This document shows positions 34,499-43,427 of a stretch of 64,000 bases of DNA, piece after piece. The DNA is from Myxococcus stipitatus (lineage in GTDB: Bacteria; Myxococcota; Myxococcia; Myxococcales; Myxococcaceae), in assembly GCF_037414475.1 (NCBI RefSeq), contig NZ_CP147913.1, positions 868,001 through 932,000 on the forward strand, in the 5' to 3' direction. The notes under the pieces are model-generated. The model did no database searches and had not been told where the DNA came from. It was given only the letters and a program-made list of their open reading frames with translations. Each line of letters starts with the position of its first letter. Within the stretch, counting starts at the first letter, position 1. The position numbers and the translations under genes are program-made.

Positions 34499-35323
34499 CT
34501 ACAGGTAGCCGACGACCAGGCCCTTGGCGATGAGGTACCAGCCATCCACCAGGACGAAGAGGAGCAGCTTGAAGGGCATGGAGATGGTGGTGGGCGACAG
34601 CATGTGCATGCCCAGCGCGAGCAGGATGTTGGCCACCACCATGTCGATGACGATGAACGGGACGAAGAGCAGGAAGCCAATCTGGAAGGCCTCCTTCAAT
34701 TCGGAGACGACGAAGGCCGGCACGATGACCATGAAGTCCTGGCTCTGCACCGACTCGCGGTCCTCACCCTGCCGCATCTTCTTGGCCAGGTTGTAGAAGA
34801 GCGAACGGTCCTTCACCGTCACCTTCTTCATCAGCCACGCGCGCAGGGGCTCCTTGGACTTGTTGGCGCCCTCGAGCAGCGAGCCCACCGTGGACGAGGA
34901 GAAGACACCGGGCCCCTTCGCCCAGACGTCGATCTCCGCCGCCCGGTACATGGCCGTGCCCACGGGGGCCATGATGTAGACGGTGAGGATGACGGCCAGC
35001 CCGGTAATCACCTGGGTGGGCGGAATCTGCTGGGTGCCCAGCGCCGAGCGGACGATGGAGAGCACCACCGAAATCTTCACGAAGCTCGTCACCATCATCA
35101 GCGCGAAGGGCACCAGGCCCATGGCCGCGAGCGCGAGGATGAGGATGAGCGGGCGCGAGGTGAACGAGTCGCTGCTCACCGCTTCATTGGCCACGGCCTC
35201 CGGGACCATCGCGGTGCGCTTCTTGTCCGCGAGCGCGATGAAGGGGTGCAGCGACGCGGCGGCCGCGAACAGCCAGGGCGAGACGCGTGGAAGGCGGGAG
35301 CGGGCGGGAGCTTGGGCGTTCAC
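34499..35323 (-). CDS. sctR: T3SS export apparatus protein SctR (FliP family)
   Basis: The 274-residue protein starts with a hydrophobic segment that could be a signal peptide, as in FliP (most injectisome SctR lack one). The conserved body follows: MMVTSFVKISVVLSIVRSAL, GTQQIPPTQVITGLA, PAFVVSELKEAFQIGFLLFV, IDMVVANILLALGM. The signal-like N-terminus agrees with the FliO-like gene directly upstream, since FliO assists FliP folding in flagella. Confidence 0.95.
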   Translation of the reverse strand: MNAQAPARSRLPRVSPWLFAAAASLHPFIALADKKRTAMVPEAVANEAVSSDSFTSRPLILILALAAMGLVPFALMMVTSFVKISVVLSIVRSALGTQQIPPTQVITGLAVILTVYIMAPVGTAMYRAAEIDVWAKGPGVFSSSTVGSLLEGANKSKEPLRAWLMKKVTVKDRSLFYNLAKKMRQGEDRESVQSQDFMVIVPAFVVSELKEAFQIGFLLFVPFIVIDMVVANILLALGMHMLSPTTISMPFKLLLFVLVDGWYLIAKGLVVGYL

Positions 35324-35336
35324 GGGACAGGTGCCA

Positions 35337-36017
35337 TCAGGCGCCGGGGGGCTGGGACGACGAGCCCCCGGAGCGGCGGGAAAGAAGCTTCTGGAGAAAA
35401 GGGCTGAGGGGTACCACGTTCGTCTGCGGGCGCTGCGCGCGAATGCGCTCCACGGCCTCCGTGTCCAGCTTCGACAGCAACTGCAGACCCGACTCGCCGC
35501 CGCCCACCAACAGGTACTCGTCCGCGGCCTTCACGACGAAGAGCGCGCGCTTGGGGTCCAGCGGAAGCCGCTCCACCACCGACACCACCGTCTGCCGCCC
35601 TGGCGAGGCCCCTTGCAGCCCCATCAGCCGGCGCAACCCCACGTTCAACGTCAGGTAGATGGAGGCCACCACCGCCCCCAGCACCAGCACCGTCCGCAAG
35701 AGCATCCACCCCATGCTCTCCGGCTCCTCCGTGGCCGCCGAGGACCCGGCCAGGGGGTCCTCCCACTGAGGCTCATCTCCGAGCGACTTCGGGGGCTTGG
35801 CGGAAGCCTCCCCTGAGGCCGTGCTGTCCAGAGGGGACTGCGCGGACGTGGGGGGCGGCGTCGCGTCGCTCGGGGGTGACGCCACCGGAGCGGGTGACGG
35901 CACGGCCGCGGTGCCCGGCGCGGGCGCGGCGGGCGCCTGGGCCAGCACGGTGAGCGGTGAGAGCACCAGCGTGGCGCCCAGGGACAGGCGCATGAGGGGG
36001 TTACGAAGGACTGCCAT
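35337..36017 (-). CDS. fliO: FliO-like export apparatus accessory protein
   Basis: The 226-residue protein has a signal-like N-terminus (LSLGATLVLSPLTVLAQ), a Pro/Ala/Ser-rich periplasmic stretch, one TM helix (~105-125, MLLRTVLVLGAVVASIYLTL) and a cytoplasmic domain with the FliO pattern (VSVVERLPLDPKRALFVVKA, EYLLVGGG, LLSKL). FliO is a scaffold for FliP assembly in flagella and is normally absent from injectisomes. Its place directly before sctR equals fliO-fliP order in flagellar operons. The assignment rests on topology, motif and synteny. Confidence 0.75.
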   Translation of the reverse strand: MAVLRNPLMRLSLGATLVLSPLTVLAQAPAAPAPGTAAVPSPAPVASPPSDATPPPTSAQSPLDSTASGEASAKPPKSLGDEPQWEDPLAGSSAATEEPESMGWMLLRTVLVLGAVVASIYLTLNVGLRRLMGLQGASPGRQTVVSVVERLPLDPKRALFVVKAADEYLLVGGGESGLQLLSKLDTEAVERIRAQRPQTNVVPLSPFLQKLLSRRSGGSSSQPPGA

Positions 36018-36103
36018 GGCTGGAGCGGAGGCTAGTGCAAAGGACGAAGGACCGCCACGGGCCCCCGTCGGGAGGCCCGTTGTCGCCCGCTTGCTTCGGG
36101 GCC

Positions 36104-37531
36104 TCAGCCCGCCAGGTTCGTGACGCGGACCCCGAGCTGGCCTTCCATCTCCACCAGCTCACCCCGGGCCACCACCTTGCCGTTGATGGAGAGCTCCACC
36201 GGCTCTCCGGGCCCCCGGCCCAGCTCGATGACCTCACCGGCCCGCATGCCCACCACCTGCTCTGCGGTGACGGGGATGCGCGCCAGCTCCACGGCGATCT
36301 GCAGCGGCACGTCGCCGAGCAGGTCGCTTCCGTCCGGCTTGTTCACGTCGTCCAAGGGCGCCCCTTCAAGCTCCGGAGGAACGTCCAGCTCCGGATTGGT
36401 GAAGTCCTCTTCCTCATCCCGTCCCCCACCCTCCTCGGTGGCCGAGCGCGGGTTCCCCGGCTCCCCGGGGATGATGTCGATGATGCGGGCCTTGTAGGAC
36501 CCGTCCTCGACGAAAACCTCGGCCTCGGCGCGCCCGGCGCGTCCGGTGCCCACGCGAAGCTGCGCCATGCCCGGCTCGCCCCGGTCCGGCCGCGCCGACA
36601 GCACGTCCACCAGGACCACGTCCTTGACGCGCAGGCTCGCCAGGTCATGGGTGCTCAGCTCCGCGGTGCCAATCTCCGCCCGCAGCCAGCTGCGCACCGC
36701 GGACAAACGGCCCGCGTGTGCCGCCATGTCCGCCTTCTTGACGGCATTGCGCTGGGCGCTCGCCACCGCCGGCTCCGCCGCCTCCAGCACCGCCGAGGGA
36801 ACCACCAGCCGCACCATGCCGACATGCGGCCCCAGGTTGGCGTTCAGGTGCACCGTCAGCATGGGAGCCTCATCGCCCAGGCGCGCGGACACCTCGTCCA
36901 CGCCCCGCGCGACGCCATCCAACCTGGGCCGAGGCACCCCCGCCTGAAGCGCGGGCACCAGCACCCGCAGCGACTCCAGGACGACGTACCCCATCACCCC
37001 TTCCTCGATGTCCGTCAGCGGCCGCAGGCCCACCGTCTCGCCCGCGCCCCCCAGAAGCAGGTCCACCGCCGTGTGGGCCAGGGCCAGCTCCACCTCCAGC
37101 ACCGCGCGACCTTGGAGCGCTCCCGGCGCCAGCACCGCGAGGAACGTGGGGTCCCCCAGGAAGCGCCGCAGCTCCTCCATGGGCCGCACCTGTACGGACT
37201 CCAGCGTCAGGCGCACCTCCGCGTCGAAGAGGCCCTTGAGCCGGGTGGAGATCTGCCCCAGCGTCCCCGCCGAGGGCGTCAGCCAGCGCAGCCGGTGCGC
37301 CAGCTTCCCCTGGGCCTTGGACACCTTCTCCAAGCCCTTGAAGGTGAACGGCCGCCAGTTGGCGCGCTCCACCTGATTGAAGGTGTCCGGCTCCTCGGCG
37401 GCCTCTGGGGCCGCGGCGGGTTCCGGAGGAGGCTCGGCCGGAGGAGGCCGCATCGGCTTGAGCTGGCGGAGGTCCACCAGCATCGTCCGCTCATGCATGC
37501 CGGGACCTTCGTCGTCCGGCTCCAGGCTCAT
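36104..37531 (-). CDS. sctQ: T3SS sorting platform protein SctQ (FliM/FliN, SpoA domains)
   Basis: The 475-residue protein is long for SctQ (~310-370). The Pro-rich N-terminus (~25-50) precedes a helical/mixed region. An internal SpoA-like segment is near 290-360 (VKDVVLVDVL, KARIIDII). The C-terminal SpoA domain is clear (LQIAVELARIPVTAEQVVGM, AGEVIELGRGPGEPVELSIN). SctQ forms the cytoplasmic sorting platform or C-ring pods. The gene overlaps sctP by 4 bases. An acidic linker (~365-400) separates the two SpoA parts. An internal start for a short SctQ-C product is possible; I did not identify one. Confidence 0.92.
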   Translation of the reverse strand: MSLEPDDEGPGMHERTMLVDLRQLKPMRPPPAEPPPEPAAAPEAAEEPDTFNQVERANWRPFTFKGLEKVSKAQGKLAHRLRWLTPSAGTLGQISTRLKGLFDAEVRLTLESVQVRPMEELRRFLGDPTFLAVLAPGALQGRAVLEVELALAHTAVDLLLGGAGETVGLRPLTDIEEGVMGYVVLESLRVLVPALQAGVPRPRLDGVARGVDEVSARLGDEAPMLTVHLNANLGPHVGMVRLVVPSAVLEAAEPAVASAQRNAVKKADMAAHAGRLSAVRSWLRAEIGTAELSTHDLASLRVKDVVLVDVLSARPDRGEPGMAQLRVGTGRAGRAEAEVFVEDGSYKARIIDIIPGEPGNPRSATEEGGGRDEEEDFTNPELDVPPELEGAPLDDVNKPDGSDLLGDVPLQIAVELARIPVTAEQVVGMRAGEVIELGRGPGEPVELSINGKVVARGELVEMEGQLGVRVTNLAG

Positions 37532-38421
37532 GTCTTGGCCTCGAAGCGGACGTTCTCCAGCTTCAGGCCACGGCCACCCAGCGCGGTGCGCAGACCTTCG
37601 CTCTGCTCCTCGAGCATCTTCAGCACGTCGCGATTGGTGCCACTGAACGTGGCCGAAATCTTCCCGTTCCTCGCGCTGACCTTGATGGACAGACCGCTGA
37701 GCACGTCACCGCGCAGGTCGATCTGGAACTCGGCCAGGCCCGCGGCGTTGGTGCCCACGCGCACGCGCTCGACAATCTTCTGCGCGATTTCGCTGGCCAT
37801 GGCGCGCAGCCGCTCCGAGCCCGCCATGTCCTTGGGCTTGGCCACGGGCACCGGCGCCATCAGCGCGGGGTTGAAGCGGAAGCCCGGCGCCATCTCCGCG
37901 CCGCCGCCGCCTTCCTTCTTGTCCTTGCCGCCGCCCCCGCCGCCCTTGCCACCGCCCGCGTCGTTCTCGGCCCGGATGACCGCGCCCTTCTCCGCGTTGA
38001 CCTGTCCCAGCGCGGTCTCCGCCTTGCTCAGGTCCTTGTCCCGCGTCTCGGAGGTGCGCTTCTCCTCCTTCGCATCCGCGGCGCGGGAGCCGGAGCGGCC
38101 TTCCGCCGCGCCCGTGTCCGCCCGGCGCTGCATCTGGGCCAGTCCCCCCGGGTTGCCATCGGCGCGCGGCTGCTGCGCCTGCTCACCGAAGGCCTTGCCC
38201 TGCTGAGTGGCCTTGGCCAGCACCTGACGGGCGAAGGCGCCAGGCGTCTGGGGCGCGGGAGCCGGCGCCGTCGCCTGCGGCTGAGCCTGGGGCTGCATCA
38301 GCTTCTGGAAGGCGGATGCGCCCTCCTGGCGCTTCTTCGCCTGGCCCTCGGCGATCTTCTTCTCCTGCATGATGCGCTCGGCCAGGCGCGCTGCTTCACG
38401 GTCGTCGTCGACTCGGCTCAT
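37528..38421 (-). CDS. sctP: SctP/FliK-like length-control and specificity-switch protein
   Basis: The 297-residue protein has a Gln/Ala/Pro-rich disordered N-terminus and a poly-Gly/Lys stretch (~155-175). The compact C-terminal ~90 residues match the FliK/SctP type III substrate-specificity domain (EFQIDLRGDVLSGLSIKVSA, GKISATFSGTN, LRTALGGRGLKLENVRFEA). Such proteins measure the hook or needle and trigger the SctU switch. Its presence is hard to explain if the system has no needle at all. Confidence 0.85.
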   Translation of the reverse strand: MSRVDDDREAARLAERIMQEKKIAEGQAKKRQEGASAFQKLMQPQAQPQATAPAPAPQTPGAFARQVLAKATQQGKAFGEQAQQPRADGNPGGLAQMQRRADTGAAEGRSGSRAADAKEEKRTSETRDKDLSKAETALGQVNAEKGAVIRAENDAGGGKGGGGGGKDKKEGGGGAEMAPGFRFNPALMAPVPVAKPKDMAGSERLRAMASEIAQKIVERVRVGTNAAGLAEFQIDLRGDVLSGLSIKVSARNGKISATFSGTNRDVLKMLEEQSEGLRTALGGRGLKLENVRFEAKT

Positions 38422-38454
38422 GACATCGTTCCCGAGGGAAAGGGTGGCGGCAGG

Positions 38455-38943
38455 TTACTTGCGCTGGCGAGCCAGGAACAAGGCGTTGCCAATCTCCTCC
38501 TGGTTCAGCTCTTCACGCTGCTGGCGCTCGTACTTCACCTGCTTCTGCCAGGTCTCCTTGTGCTTCTCGATGGCCTTGAGCTCCTTGGCCGCCTCGGCCA
38601 TCTCACGCCGCCGCTGCTCCACCACCCGCTCGGCCACCTTCACCGCCTCGCGCTGGCGCTCCACCTCGAGCGCCACCTGCGCCTCCTCGTCCTTCAGGCG
38701 CTCCTCGAAGCGGCCCATCATGTTCATGCCATTGATGCCGGCGCCCTTGGCCATGACCTCCTTGAGGTACGCGGCCACCTTCTCCTTGCGCTCGCGCTTG
38801 CGCCGCTCCAGTTCCTCCATCAGCCGCTGGAGCTCCGCCTTCTCCCGCTCCAGGGCCTTGATGGCGTCGGAGAAGGCCTGCTCGGCCTCCTCCTTGGCTC
38901 GGGCGCGCATGTCCAGCAAGGTCTGCAACCGGTACGGGGGCAT
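38455..38943 (-). CDS. sctO: T3SS stalk protein SctO (FliJ/YscO family)
   Basis: The 162-residue protein is almost entirely two long charged helices (MRARAKEEAEQAFSDAIKAL, VERQREAVKVAERVVEQRRR), the antiparallel coiled coil of SctO/FliJ. It fits in the pore of the SctN ATPase hexamer and touches SctV. It follows sctN at the usual place. The N-terminus MPPYRLQTLLDMR is FliJ-like. Confidence 0.88.
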   Translation of the reverse strand: MPPYRLQTLLDMRARAKEEAEQAFSDAIKALEREKAELQRLMEELERRKRERKEKVAAYLKEVMAKGAGINGMNMMGRFEERLKDEEAQVALEVERQREAVKVAERVVEQRRREMAEAAKELKAIEKHKETWQKQVKYERQQREELNQEEIGNALFLARQRK

Positions 38944-39017
38944 GGTTCACCCATCCTACCCCGGATTGGGCGAGGTGTACCCCTGTCCGGTGGCCCGATG
39001 TCGCCTCCGGGCCGCGC

Positions 39018-40331
39018 TCACTCCTCGAACAACGCCACGAGCTGCTCCACCGTCTCCTCGAAGCCGGAGTTCGAGTGGGTGTCCTGCTTGAGGAAGTCGA
39101 TGATGGCGTCGTACTTGTCGATGGCGTAGTCCGTGCGGGGGTCCGTCCCGTACTGGTAGGCGCCCAGCAGGATGAGGTCGCGCTGCTTCTCGTAGGTGGA
39201 GAGCGTCTCGCGCAGCTTTCCGGCCGCCTTCTTGTGCTCCTTGGAGACGATGCCGCTCATCACACGGCTGAGGCTGGCCAGCACGTCCATGGCGGGCCAC
39301 TGGTTGCGCTCGCCCAGCGCGCGGTTGAGGATGAAGTGACCGTCGAGAATACCGCGGACTTCGTCGGCGATGGGCTCTTCCATGTCACCGCCGGCCACGA
39401 GGCAGGTGTAGATGGCGGTGCACTTGCCCTTCGCCGAGTTGCCCGTGCGCTCCAGGATGCGCGGCAGCATGGAGAACACACTCGGCGGGTAGCCTTGACG
39501 GGCCGGGGGCTCTCCCACCGCGAGGCCAATCTCACGCTGGGCACGCGCCAGACGTGTCACGGTGTCCAGCATGAAGAGGACGTTGCCGCCGCGCTCGCGG
39601 AAGTACTCGGCGATGGCGGTGGCGACGTACGCGGCGCGCAGACGCACAAGGCTGGGCTGGTCGGAGGTCGCGCACACCAGCACGGAGCGCTTCATGCCCT
39701 CCTCGCCCATGGCGTCCTCGATGAACTCACGGACTTCGCGACCACGCTCGCCGATGAGGGCAACGACGCACAGGTCGGCCTGGGTGTTGCGCGCTATCTG
39801 TCCCATCAGCGTGGACTTGCCGACGCCGGAGCCGGCGAAGAGGCCGACACGCTGGCCTTCGCCCACGGTGAGCAGTCCGTCGATGCAGCGCACGCCCAGG
39901 GGCAGCGGCCGTTCGATTCGCTGACGGGTGAACGGGTCCGGACAGTCGCGGTCCACGGACCAGTCGATGAGTCCCTCGTCAGGCAGCGCGCTGCCGTCCA
40001 TGGGCTCGCCGATGCCGTTGAGCACGCGGCCCAGGAGCGCCTCGCCGCACTTGATGCTCAAGGGCTTGCCGGTGGGGATGACCTCGCTGTCCGGGCCGAT
40101 GCCGTACAGCTCGCCCAGGGGCATGAGCATCACCTCATCGCCCTGGAAGCCCACCACCTCCGCCTTCACGGAGCCTCGGGAGCGGCTCTTGATGAGCACC
40201 AGCTCACCGACGCGGACGTTGGGGACGCTCGCCTTGATGATGAGGCCCGTCAGTTCGGTGACGCGGCCCCGGACGCGAACCGTCTGAGCGTCCTTGATGA
40301 GGTCGAAATAGTGCGAGAGGTCGATGGCCAT
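39018..40331 (-). CDS. sctN: T3SS ATPase SctN (FliI/YscN/InvC family)
   Basis: The 437-residue protein has the F1-beta-like fold with Walker A GSGVGKST (~166-173), a Walker B strand (VLFMLDTVTR), the Q-loop/arginine region (SVFSMLPRILERTGN) and the family signature PPARQGYPPSVFS. It unfolds and unloads substrates from chaperones. N-terminal residues (MAIDLSHYFDLI) are in the range of SctN. The order sctL-sctN-sctO is canonical. Confidence 0.97.
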   Translation of the reverse strand: MAIDLSHYFDLIKDAQTVRVRGRVTELTGLIIKASVPNVRVGELVLIKSRSRGSVKAEVVGFQGDEVMLMPLGELYGIGPDSEVIPTGKPLSIKCGEALLGRVLNGIGEPMDGSALPDEGLIDWSVDRDCPDPFTRQRIERPLPLGVRCIDGLLTVGEGQRVGLFAGSGVGKSTLMGQIARNTQADLCVVALIGERGREVREFIEDAMGEEGMKRSVLVCATSDQPSLVRLRAAYVATAIAEYFRERGGNVLFMLDTVTRLARAQREIGLAVGEPPARQGYPPSVFSMLPRILERTGNSAKGKCTAIYTCLVAGGDMEEPIADEVRGILDGHFILNRALGERNQWPAMDVLASLSRVMSGIVSKEHKKAAGKLRETLSTYEKQRDLILLGAYQYGTDPRTDYAIDKYDAIIDFLKQDTHSNSGFEETVEQLVALFEE

Positions 40332-40356
40332 GGACGTGTTCCCTTCCCGCCGCGGA

Positions 40357-41031
40357 TCAGGCCGGGCCTTCCTTCGGGCCGTTCTGGTCCGGCAACAACA
40401 CGCTCTGGAGCATCTCCAGTTGGGTGGGCAGCTGCGCGTCCACGGTGCCGAACTCCGTCTGGACGATGCAGCCCACCGCCGCGACCTCCGGGTCCTCCTT
40501 GATGGCCACGTCCACCGCGCGGCCGATGAGCTCCATCAGCACGGGCTTCTTGGCCCTCAACACCGCCGCCGTCTTGGGGTGGACACGCAGAATCATCGAG
40601 CGGGCGCTGCGCAGGTTGTCGATGGCCGCCGCGCACAGCTCCAACATCAGGTCCGGGTCCTTCTCCAGGCTCCGGCCGATGATCTTCTCGCCGACCCGCA
40701 GGCCCAGCGCGATGACGTCCTTCTCGTACGAGCCGAGGATCTCCCCAGCCTGCAGCTTCGCGCGAAGGATGATCTCCGTCGCCTGGGCCAGGCCCTCTTG
40801 CCGTCCCTGCTCGCGCGTCTTCGCCAGCAGTTCCTCGCGCTCGCGCTGCGCCTCCGCGAGGATGCGCTCCTTCTCGCGCTGGGCATCCTCGAGGATGGCC
40901 TGAGCCCCCTGACGGGCCTCGAAGACCTCCGCGTTCATCACCCCCGCGCGCGGCGGCCGCAACACCGGCCGTTCCGACACGAGGGACGAGTCGGCCGTCC
41001 CATCTCCCTTGATCACCTTGCCGATCGCCAT
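40357..41031 (-). CDS. sctL: T3SS ATPase regulator SctL (FliH/YscL family)
   Basis: The 224-residue protein has a long N-terminal coiled coil (QAILEDAQREKERILAEAQR) leading into the FliH/V-ATPase-E-like C-terminal domain (VGEKIIGRSLEKDPDLML, AVGCIVQTEFGTVDAQLPTQ). It links the SctN ATPase to the SctQ pods. It is directly upstream of sctN (25 bases). Confidence 0.93.
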   Translation of the reverse strand: MAIGKVIKGDGTADSSLVSERPVLRPPRAGVMNAEVFEARQGAQAILEDAQREKERILAEAQREREELLAKTREQGRQEGLAQATEIILRAKLQAGEILGSYEKDVIALGLRVGEKIIGRSLEKDPDLMLELCAAAIDNLRSARSMILRVHPKTAAVLRAKKPVLMELIGRAVDVAIKEDPEVAAVGCIVQTEFGTVDAQLPTQLEMLQSVLLPDQNGPKEGPA

Positions 41032-41055
41032 GCGCCGCTCCTTGCGCGCCGGATG

Positions 41056-43356
41056 CTAGCGCGTTCCGCCGCGCGGTCCACGCCCGCCGGAGCCGGAAGG
41101 CACGGGCCTGTCCGAATCACTCGGAGAGCGAGGGCGGCGCTGCACCGACGTCCCGTCTTCCCGCCCACCCGCCGGGGCAGGTGAACCGGACGAGGTTGCC
41201 GGGCGGCCGGCCAACACCCGAGGGGGCCGCTCCTGCTGGCGCTGGGCCTCCCGGGCCGGGTCCAGGCGCACGGCGCTGATGCTGACCGAGGAGCGCGAAC
41301 GGAACACCCGGGAGCCCTCCTCCGGCTCCGCCTGGGCCGCGTTGACCTCGGGGCGCTGCCGGACCCTCGACGAGCGCGAGAGCTCTTCCGGCGCGGGCTG
41401 GATACGAGACCCCTCGGGTGCACGCTGGACTCGGGAACCCTCGGAGGCCGCACCAACCCGGGAACCGTCGGGTGCGCGCTGGATGCGGGAACCTTCGGAG
41501 ACCGCGCCCACGCGGGAACCGTCGGGCGCGCGCTGGATCCGCGAGCCCTCCGGGGCCGCACCCACGCGGGAACCGTCGGGCCCAGCCGTCACGCGAGAGC
41601 CATCTGGTGGTCGATGGACACGGGAGCCCTCGGGCGCCGCGGCCACCCGTGAACCCTCCGGCACACGCTGGATGCGAGAGCCCTCCGGCGCGGGAGCGAC
41701 CCGCGAACCATCCCGCGAAGCAGGGGCACCAGGCTCCCCAGCCGGTGGCGCGGGGCGAGGACGAGGCCCCCCCAGGCGCGAGGGAGGAGGTCCAATCCGG
41801 GCGCCCTCTGGATCCGGGCGCCCGGGCCTGCTGGCCCGAGGCTCGACCCCTTCGCCCTCTCTCTGTGCTCCCTCCATGCCGGGCTCGCGGCGAGCCCCCG
41901 CCGAGGTGCCACGTGGTGCGCCAGGAGCGGGCGCCGCGGACGTGGGGTCGCGACGGGGAGGCATGCGATGCATCGCGGAGCCATCCGCCGCGCCATCCTT
42001 GGGACGCGCCACACGCGCCGGATCACGGCTGGACATGGCCCCCGCGCTCCGCGCGGCACGCTCGGCCATGAAGTCGCGGCGTGCCGCCGACGGCTCCGGA
42101 CTCGCGGGCTTGCGGCCGGAGGCGCCCGCTCGCCCCGGCACGCGGGAAGCTCCGGGCATCCCCGGGCGAGCGGCACCGGAGGGGGCTCGTCCAGCGGCGG
42201 GTACACCCGAGGGCTCTCGGGAAACCGCGGAGCCTTCTCGGGCGGCCGCGGAGCCCTCACGGGGAGCAGCGGAGCCTTCTCGGGCCGCCGCCGAGGCCTC
42301 GCGCGCGGCTCCGGGGCTCGGAGCCGTGTCTCGTTGCGCCGCCGCAGCCTTCCGCGCACCGGGCGGGGGCGGAAGCACGGCGGACTGACGCGGCGGGGGC
42401 GGAGTCGCCAGCCGCACGGGGCGCTCGATGAGCCCCCGGGACGCCAGCCGCTCCAGGTCCATCACGATGTCGGTGCGGCCGCCGTCTCCGCGCGCCGTCG
42501 GGCGGATGCGCTCCTCACGCACCCACTTCGCGATCAATCCACCGAACTCGCCCCGGTACTTCTCCAGCATGCGCGCGGCGAACTCGGGAGACTGGGCCAC
42601 ACACGCACGGGCCAACCGCTGCACGCCCGCGCTGCGAATGGAGCCCGCGGGATTCGTCAGCCCGTCGTGCAGTTCCAACTGCGCCCGCGCATCCTCCTCG
42701 GGAAGCTTGCGCGGCGCGTTCGCCGCCACGGACTTGCTGGCGAGCAGCTTCAGGTCCGGAGGCAAGGACTCCAGCAACGCCTCCCGCTCCGCGTCGGGCA
42801 GCCCCGCCAGCGCGGGACCGAGGACACGCGCGCCCAGCCGATCACACACCGTGAGCAGCTCACGCTGCTGCAACATGAGCACGTCGGCGAACTTGAAACC
42901 AGCCGACTGCGAGGCCCCCGACTCCCGGGCCAGCGTCTCCTCCAGCTTCCACCGGACGATGTCCAGGACCTGCGGCCGCACCTCGCGTGTCAGCTTCACG
43001 CGCGTGGGCGGCAGGTGCGCGCGCACGGCCTCCGCCAGGCCCGCGGGCAGCGCGCGCAGGACGATTTCCATCAGCGCGCCGCGCTCGCGTTGCAGCAGCG
43101 CGGCCAGGCGCTCCGGCTCCGCGCCCCACAACTGCCCCCGGCGGTCCTTCACCAGCCGCTTGATTTCCTGCACCAGCGCGGGGATGCGCTTGTCGCGCGG
43201 AATCTGCAGGAGCTCCTGCGCGCGATGGCGCAGCAAATCCCCCTCCTCCGCGGGAAGGTGCTCCATCGCCCCCAAGCACTCCTGGCCGCCGAAAGTGACG
43301 GCGGTCAGGAGCAGCATGCTCTGGCGCTTGCTGAGCGAGGTGAAGAACGAGTCCAA
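41056..43356 (-). CDS. FliG-N-like protein with long repeat tail in the sctK position
   Basis: The 766-residue protein sits between sctJ and sctL, where sctK is normally found. The N-terminal ~65 residues resemble the FliG N-terminal domain, which binds FliF (SKRQSMLLLTAVTFGGQECL, MEHLPAEEGDLLRHRAQELL). Residues ~70-310 are helical. From ~315 on it is low-complexity: Ala/Arg/Glu-rich octamers (AAREGSAA), then about a dozen 9-residue repeats of the form GSR[V/I]xxxP[E/D], then a basic tail. It may be the platform adaptor between the SctJ ring and SctQ. The FliG relation is by eye and moderate. Confidence 0.7.
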   Translation of the reverse strand: MDSFFTSLSKRQSMLLLTAVTFGGQECLGAMEHLPAEEGDLLRHRAQELLQIPRDKRIPALVQEIKRLVKDRRGQLWGAEPERLAALLQRERGALMEIVLRALPAGLAEAVRAHLPPTRVKLTREVRPQVLDIVRWKLEETLARESGASQSAGFKFADVLMLQQRELLTVCDRLGARVLGPALAGLPDAEREALLESLPPDLKLLASKSVAANAPRKLPEEDARAQLELHDGLTNPAGSIRSAGVQRLARACVAQSPEFAARMLEKYRGEFGGLIAKWVREERIRPTARGDGGRTDIVMDLERLASRGLIERPVRLATPPPPRQSAVLPPPPGARKAAAAQRDTAPSPGAAREASAAAREGSAAPREGSAAAREGSAVSREPSGVPAAGRAPSGAARPGMPGASRVPGRAGASGRKPASPEPSAARRDFMAERAARSAGAMSSRDPARVARPKDGAADGSAMHRMPPRRDPTSAAPAPGAPRGTSAGARREPGMEGAQREGEGVEPRASRPGRPDPEGARIGPPPSRLGGPRPRPAPPAGEPGAPASRDGSRVAPAPEGSRIQRVPEGSRVAAAPEGSRVHRPPDGSRVTAGPDGSRVGAAPEGSRIQRAPDGSRVGAVSEGSRIQRAPDGSRVGAASEGSRVQRAPEGSRIQPAPEELSRSSRVRQRPEVNAAQAEPEEGSRVFRSRSSVSISAVRLDPAREAQRQQERPPRVLAGRPATSSGSPAPAGGREDGTSVQRRPRSPSDSDRPVPSGSGGRGPRGGTR
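41395..41715 (-). repeat. 27-bp tandem repeats encoding GSR-xxxx-PE nonamers
   Basis: About twelve 27-base units encode nonapeptides such as GSRIQRAPD, GSRVGAASE and GSRVHRPPD inside the FliG-like/SctK-position gene. Two units (GSRIQRAPD, GSRVGAxSE) alternate, which suggests recent 54-base duplications. Copy number is likely to vary between strains. Confidence 0.85.
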
Positions 43357-43390
43357 ACGTCACCTCGCGGGCCCCACGGACGCCCGCTGG

Positions 43391-43420
43391 GAGAAAGAAG
43401 ACGCCCCACCGGGAGGGGCG
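43391..43420 (-). terminator. Intrinsic-terminator-like hairpin after sctJ
   Basis: On the minus strand CGCCCC-tcccggt-GGGGCG is followed by the U-rich run TCTTCTTTCTCCC, 8 bases after the sctJ stop. It probably attenuates rather than blocks the operon, since sctL and sctN lie downstream. Confidence 0.55.
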
Positions 43421-43427
43421 AAAGGCG

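Noticed and set aside
41279..42388. 369-residue plus-strand repeat-rich frame opposite the FliG-like gene
   Set aside because: The 27-base repeats keep several frames open; context, ribosome spacing and N-terminal homology favour the minus strand.
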